A model generated the notes under the pieces. The model made no database searches. It was given only the letters and a program-made list of their open reading frames with translations, and had not been told where the DNA came from. Positions 61,694 through 64,000 of a DNA stretch of 64,000 nucleotides are shown here, one piece after another. The position numbers and the translations under genes were made by a program. This DNA comes from CBDFNC01 sp965249895 (GTDB lineage: Bacteria > Pseudomonadota > Gammaproteobacteria > Enterobacterales > CBDFNC01). Each line of letters starts with the position of its first letter. Position 1 is the stretch's first letter. Location: contig CBDFNC010000001.1 of NCBI GenBank assembly GCA_965249895.1, positions 496,001 through 560,000 on the forward strand, given 5' to 3'.

Positions 61694-63504
61694 GATTGGT
61701 CCCCTTCATCATCCAGATCTAACCAGTCCAGGTCATCATCGGCGAGATTTTCCCCCTCGGTTTGAGGTTTCCCCATCTTGGAGTGGTCCATTTCCATGTC
61801 TGGCGTAGCGTTGTGGCCCATTTTAGAGTGATCCATTTCCATGCCCGGCATAGAGTTGTGGTTCATTTTGGAGTGATCTATTTCCATGCCCGGCGTAGAG
61901 CTGTGGTTCATTTTAGAGTGATCCATTTCCATGCCCGGCGTAGAGCTGTGGTTCATTTTAGAGTGATCCATTTCCATGCCCGGTGTAGATCTGTAGTCCA
62001 TCTTAGAGTGGTCAATTTCCGGCATTGAATCATTGCTATTGAGTTCGACTAATGCGCCTGGGGTTAACTTGGTTATCGGGTATTGATTATCCTGCTTTGA
62101 CATCTCAAATTCGATGGCGCGACCCGCTACGATTTTGTCTGAAATAAGGCTGCTATCCACAGGGAAGTCCATCACCATAGCCGGCCAACTCCAGGTATCG
62201 ACAGGCTCATGTTTGATGGTTAAAACACCATTTTTTACCTTTATCACCACACCTTTAGCTATGGCTGTTTCTGGAATGCGGTCCGCAGGACCGATGCGGG
62301 AGAAATCTGCGGTTAAGCTGGACTCTGAATCCAGTAAAAATTGAGCAGAAGTCACCACCTTATCTCCTTCCCTTAGCCCTTCCAAAACCTCGATAAATCC
62401 TGCGGCTTCCCGGCCGAGCACCACCCTGACGGACTGGAACTTACCATCTCCTTTAACCAGCACCAGGCGGTCAAATTCACTTGACCTGATCACCGCTTCT
62501 CTTGGTACCTGTAGGGCATCGGGTTGCTCCTGAGCCAGCAATTTGACCCTGGCGTACATATTGGGCTTGAGTCTTTCATCTTGGTTGGCAAACTTTAGCC
62601 TGACTTTTAGAGTGCGGGTCGCGGCATCCAAAACGGGATAGATATAATCCACTTCACCTTGCCAGATCTGGCCAGGGAAACTGTCCAGTCTCATCTCGGC
62701 TTTGTCACCTGCCTGAACCAAGCCAGCCTGAGATTCAAATACCTCGGCTTGTAACCAAATTTCAGTTAGCGGACCGGCCTCAATAATCTGCGTGGACGGA
62801 GATATATAAGCGCCTTCCCGCACGCCCAATTTGGCGATATAACCGGATTCGGAAGCATAAAGAATAATGTTTTGGCTTACTTTACGGGTCTTTTCCAGCT
62901 GACGAATTTGGCCTTGGCTGACCCCAAGTGCTGACAAGCGGTTTTTCGAAGAGCGAATGAGGATTTTATTCCCCAGACGCAATGCATTTAGTAACTCTTC
63001 CTGGGCTTTGACCAGCTCTGGGGAATAAAGGGACAGCAGCTTTTGTCCTTTCTTTACCCTTTCACCTTCGGTTTTAACATAGAGCGTTTCGGTCCAGCCG
63101 GAGACCCGGCTGTTGATTTGCCATAATGCATTCTGGTTAAACTCCAGGTTTCCGACAGTTCGGATTTCTGGAAAAAATGGACGCTTTTCGACTAACTGGG
63201 TACGCACCCCTAAATTATTTTCTACGCGGGGGGAAATACTGACCAGGCCAGGTTCACCGTCGCCGGCAGATTCTTCAAACACGGGAACAAGATCCATTCC
63301 CATGGGAGATAAACCGGGTTTGTCACGGCGGTAGTTGGGATCCATGGGGGCAACCCAATAAAGAGGCGCTTTACTATCCGTTGTTGTCTGGTTTTTCTCG
63401 CTATGCGGGTCGGCAAACGCGGAAATTTTTCCAGACTGGCTTAACCAAACACCTGCGGTAACACCTAGCACTAATGCGATAGAGCTCGCTAATACTGTTT
63501 TCAT
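61690..63504 (-). CDS. cusB: CusB-type membrane fusion protein with heavy-metal-binding and CusF-like domains
   Basis: 604 residues. An N-terminal anchor (about 1-22) is followed by a heavy-metal-binding domain (about 48-76, LYWVAPMDPNYRRDKPGLSPMGMDLVPVF). The periplasmic adaptor body has ISPRVENNLGVRTQLV, WTETLYVKTEGERVKKGQKL, LYASESGYIAKLGVREG and FVKVRL-type segments, with VLEGLREGDKVVTSAQFLLDSES near the end. A CusF-like domain (about 410-480, GVVIKVKNGVLTIKHEPVDT, WPAMVMDFPVD) is fused at the C-terminus. Last comes a Met/His tail of six DHSKM repeats (about 496-585). The fusion delivers metal directly to the pump. Confidence 0.92.
   Translation of the reverse strand: MKTVLASSIALVLGVTAGVWLSQSGKISAFADPHSEKNQTTTDSKAPLYWVAPMDPNYRRDKPGLSPMGMDLVPVFEESAGDGEPGLVSISPRVENNLGVRTQLVEKRPFFPEIRTVGNLEFNQNALWQINSRVSGWTETLYVKTEGERVKKGQKLLSLYSPELVKAQEELLNALRLGNKILIRSSKNRLSALGVSQGQIRQLEKTRKVSQNIILYASESGYIAKLGVREGAYISPSTQIIEAGPLTEIWLQAEVFESQAGLVQAGDKAEMRLDSFPGQIWQGEVDYIYPVLDAATRTLKVRLKFANQDERLKPNMYARVKLLAQEQPDALQVPREAVIRSSEFDRLVLVKGDGKFQSVRVVLGREAAGFIEVLEGLREGDKVVTSAQFLLDSESSLTADFSRIGPADRIPETAIAKGVVIKVKNGVLTIKHEPVDTWSWPAMVMDFPVDSSLISDKIVAGRAIEFEMSKQDNQYPITKLTPGALVELNSNDSMPEIDHSKMDYRSTPGMEMDHSKMNHSSTPGMEMDHSKMNHSSTPGMEIDHSKMNHNSMPGMEMDHSKMGHNATPDMEMDHSKMGKPQTEGENLADDDLDWLDLDDEGDQS
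61774..62019. repeat. 45-bp tandem repeats encoding MDHSKM units
   Basis: Five full 15-codon units (EMDHSKMNHSSTPGM type) and a sixth partial one form the C-terminal tail of the CusB-like protein. Inner units are identical or nearly so at the DNA level, so their number may vary between strains. Each supplies one His and two to three Met for metal binding. Confidence 0.9.
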
Positions 63505-63513
63505 CTTAACTAC

Positions 63514-64000
63514 CTATAAAGCTTGAAAATAACGAATGCGAGCAAGACTTTTCATGCTCTGGAAATGCAATTGCTGATACTCAAGCTCAAGGGCCAGTTC
63601 ATCCATAAATCCTTTGATCACCTGGTCAAAATCTGTGGTATTGGCCTGATAACCTTGTAAGGAGGATTCGGTATTTTGTTTGGTCTGTTTGAGCAAGGTT
63701 TGTTGATAACGTTGCATACGTTGCTGGGTGTTCAGGTAGTTAGCTATGGCGCCGTTTAAAATACCGTTAAACTTATTCAGCAAGAGGTCTTTCTCGGCTT
63801 TTTTCATTCCTTTGCCATATTCAGCGGCGGCAAGACTTTGATCCTGGCGCTTGTCGGTAAAGAGAGGTAAGTCCATAGTGACAAACCCGCTAAGCAGATC
63901 ACTGCGGGCAGACCCATCCATATCGGGTGCTCTTCGATGACCATATCCCAGCTCCACTTTAAAGGCGGGTTTGTAGGCCTGGTTGGCTATGGCGATTTGG
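63514..64000 (-). CDS. cusC: CusC/TolC-type outer membrane factor, C-terminal part
   Basis: Partial; the 5' part is outside the window. At the edge it reads QAYKPAFKVELGYGHRRAPD, then RSDLLSGFVTMDLPLFTDKRQ, LAAAEYGKGMKKAEKDLLLNKF and LNTQQRMQRYQQTLLKQTKQNTESSLQGYQANTTDFDQVIKGFMDELALELEYQQLHFQSMKSLARI. This is the second half of an outer-membrane efflux protein (OEP) repeat with its coiled-coil helices. It lies 9 bases upstream of the cusB gene in the same direction, so this is the first visible gene of a cusCBA operon. Confidence 0.9.
   Translation of the reverse strand, partial: QIAIANQAYKPAFKVELGYGHRRAPDMDGSARSDLLSGFVTMDLPLFTDKRQDQSLAAAEYGKGMKKAEKDLLLNKFNGILNGAIANYLNTQQRMQRYQQTLLKQTKQNTESSLQGYQANTTDFDQVIKGFMDELALELEYQQLHFQSMKSLARIRYFQAL

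Overview
The window looks like a chromosomal segment of a marine-type gammaproteobacterium. The order is uncertain. This is judged from the gene families: VgrG, PHA granule genes, a PEP-CTERM remnant, Cus-type copper efflux, c-di-GMP enzymes, and amino-sugar-acid catabolism fed by a GH20 hexosaminidase. Background base composition is moderate. One insertion sequence (31228-33223) is clearly more GC-rich than its surroundings.

Layout. 1-2511 (minus): the N-terminal part of a type VI spike protein (VgrG), preceded by an unrecognised gene whose reading frame carries two in-frame TAA codons. 2568-2831: MITE-like repeat, second copy at 57729-57994. 2998-7525 (minus): a tightly overlapping three-gene operon (ATP-grasp ligase, MFS transporter with a periplasmic sensor-like N-terminus, ABC-type substrate-binding protein). 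7842-9038: manA. 9131-9847: secreted protein made of 24-residue repeats. 10117-14179: YHYH lipoprotein and a CHASE-PAS-GGDEF-EAL protein.

14334-24459 is the best functional unit. One strand carries an RpiR regulator, an N-acyl-D-amino-acid deacylase, RidA, a sodium:solute symporter, KDG kinase and KDPG aldolase. Divergently are a PLP-dependent D-amino-acid deaminase and a GH20 beta-N-acetylhexosaminidase. Together these would convert N-acetylglucosaminate (the C1-oxidised end of chitin oligomers) to glucosaminate, KDG, KDPG and then pyruvate plus glyceraldehyde-3-phosphate.

24739-36077: an orphan response regulator, an IS200-like element, a diguanylate cyclase with three solute-binding domains, then a stack of insertion sequences. 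An IS630-like element and a DUF4338/ISAs1-type element, the latter itself split by an IS1634-like element with an exact 8-bp target duplication, have broken one small PEP-CTERM gene. Its 161-residue reading frame can be rebuilt exactly from three pieces. 36245-38899: ABC transporter of the TrpXYZ type. 39461-45017: another transposase, a chemoreceptor remnant, a Qnr-like pentapeptide repeat protein, a tandem pair of unknown 137-residue paralogues and a DUF2461 protein.

45333-53360 is a polyhydroxyalkanoate locus with two PHA synthases, two phasins, thiolase and two reductase-type SDRs, with a consensus CRP site in the divergent promoter region. 53462-57595: small lipoprotein, NAPE-PLD-like metallo-hydrolase, ProX/YbaK-type editing protein and a large unknown protein. 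58093-64000 (minus): CusCBA-type copper/silver efflux operon with Met/His-rich repeat tails. Several copies of a palindromic GTAGGAGC-type dispersed repeat occur in the intergenic spaces, and one forms the end of a coding sequence.
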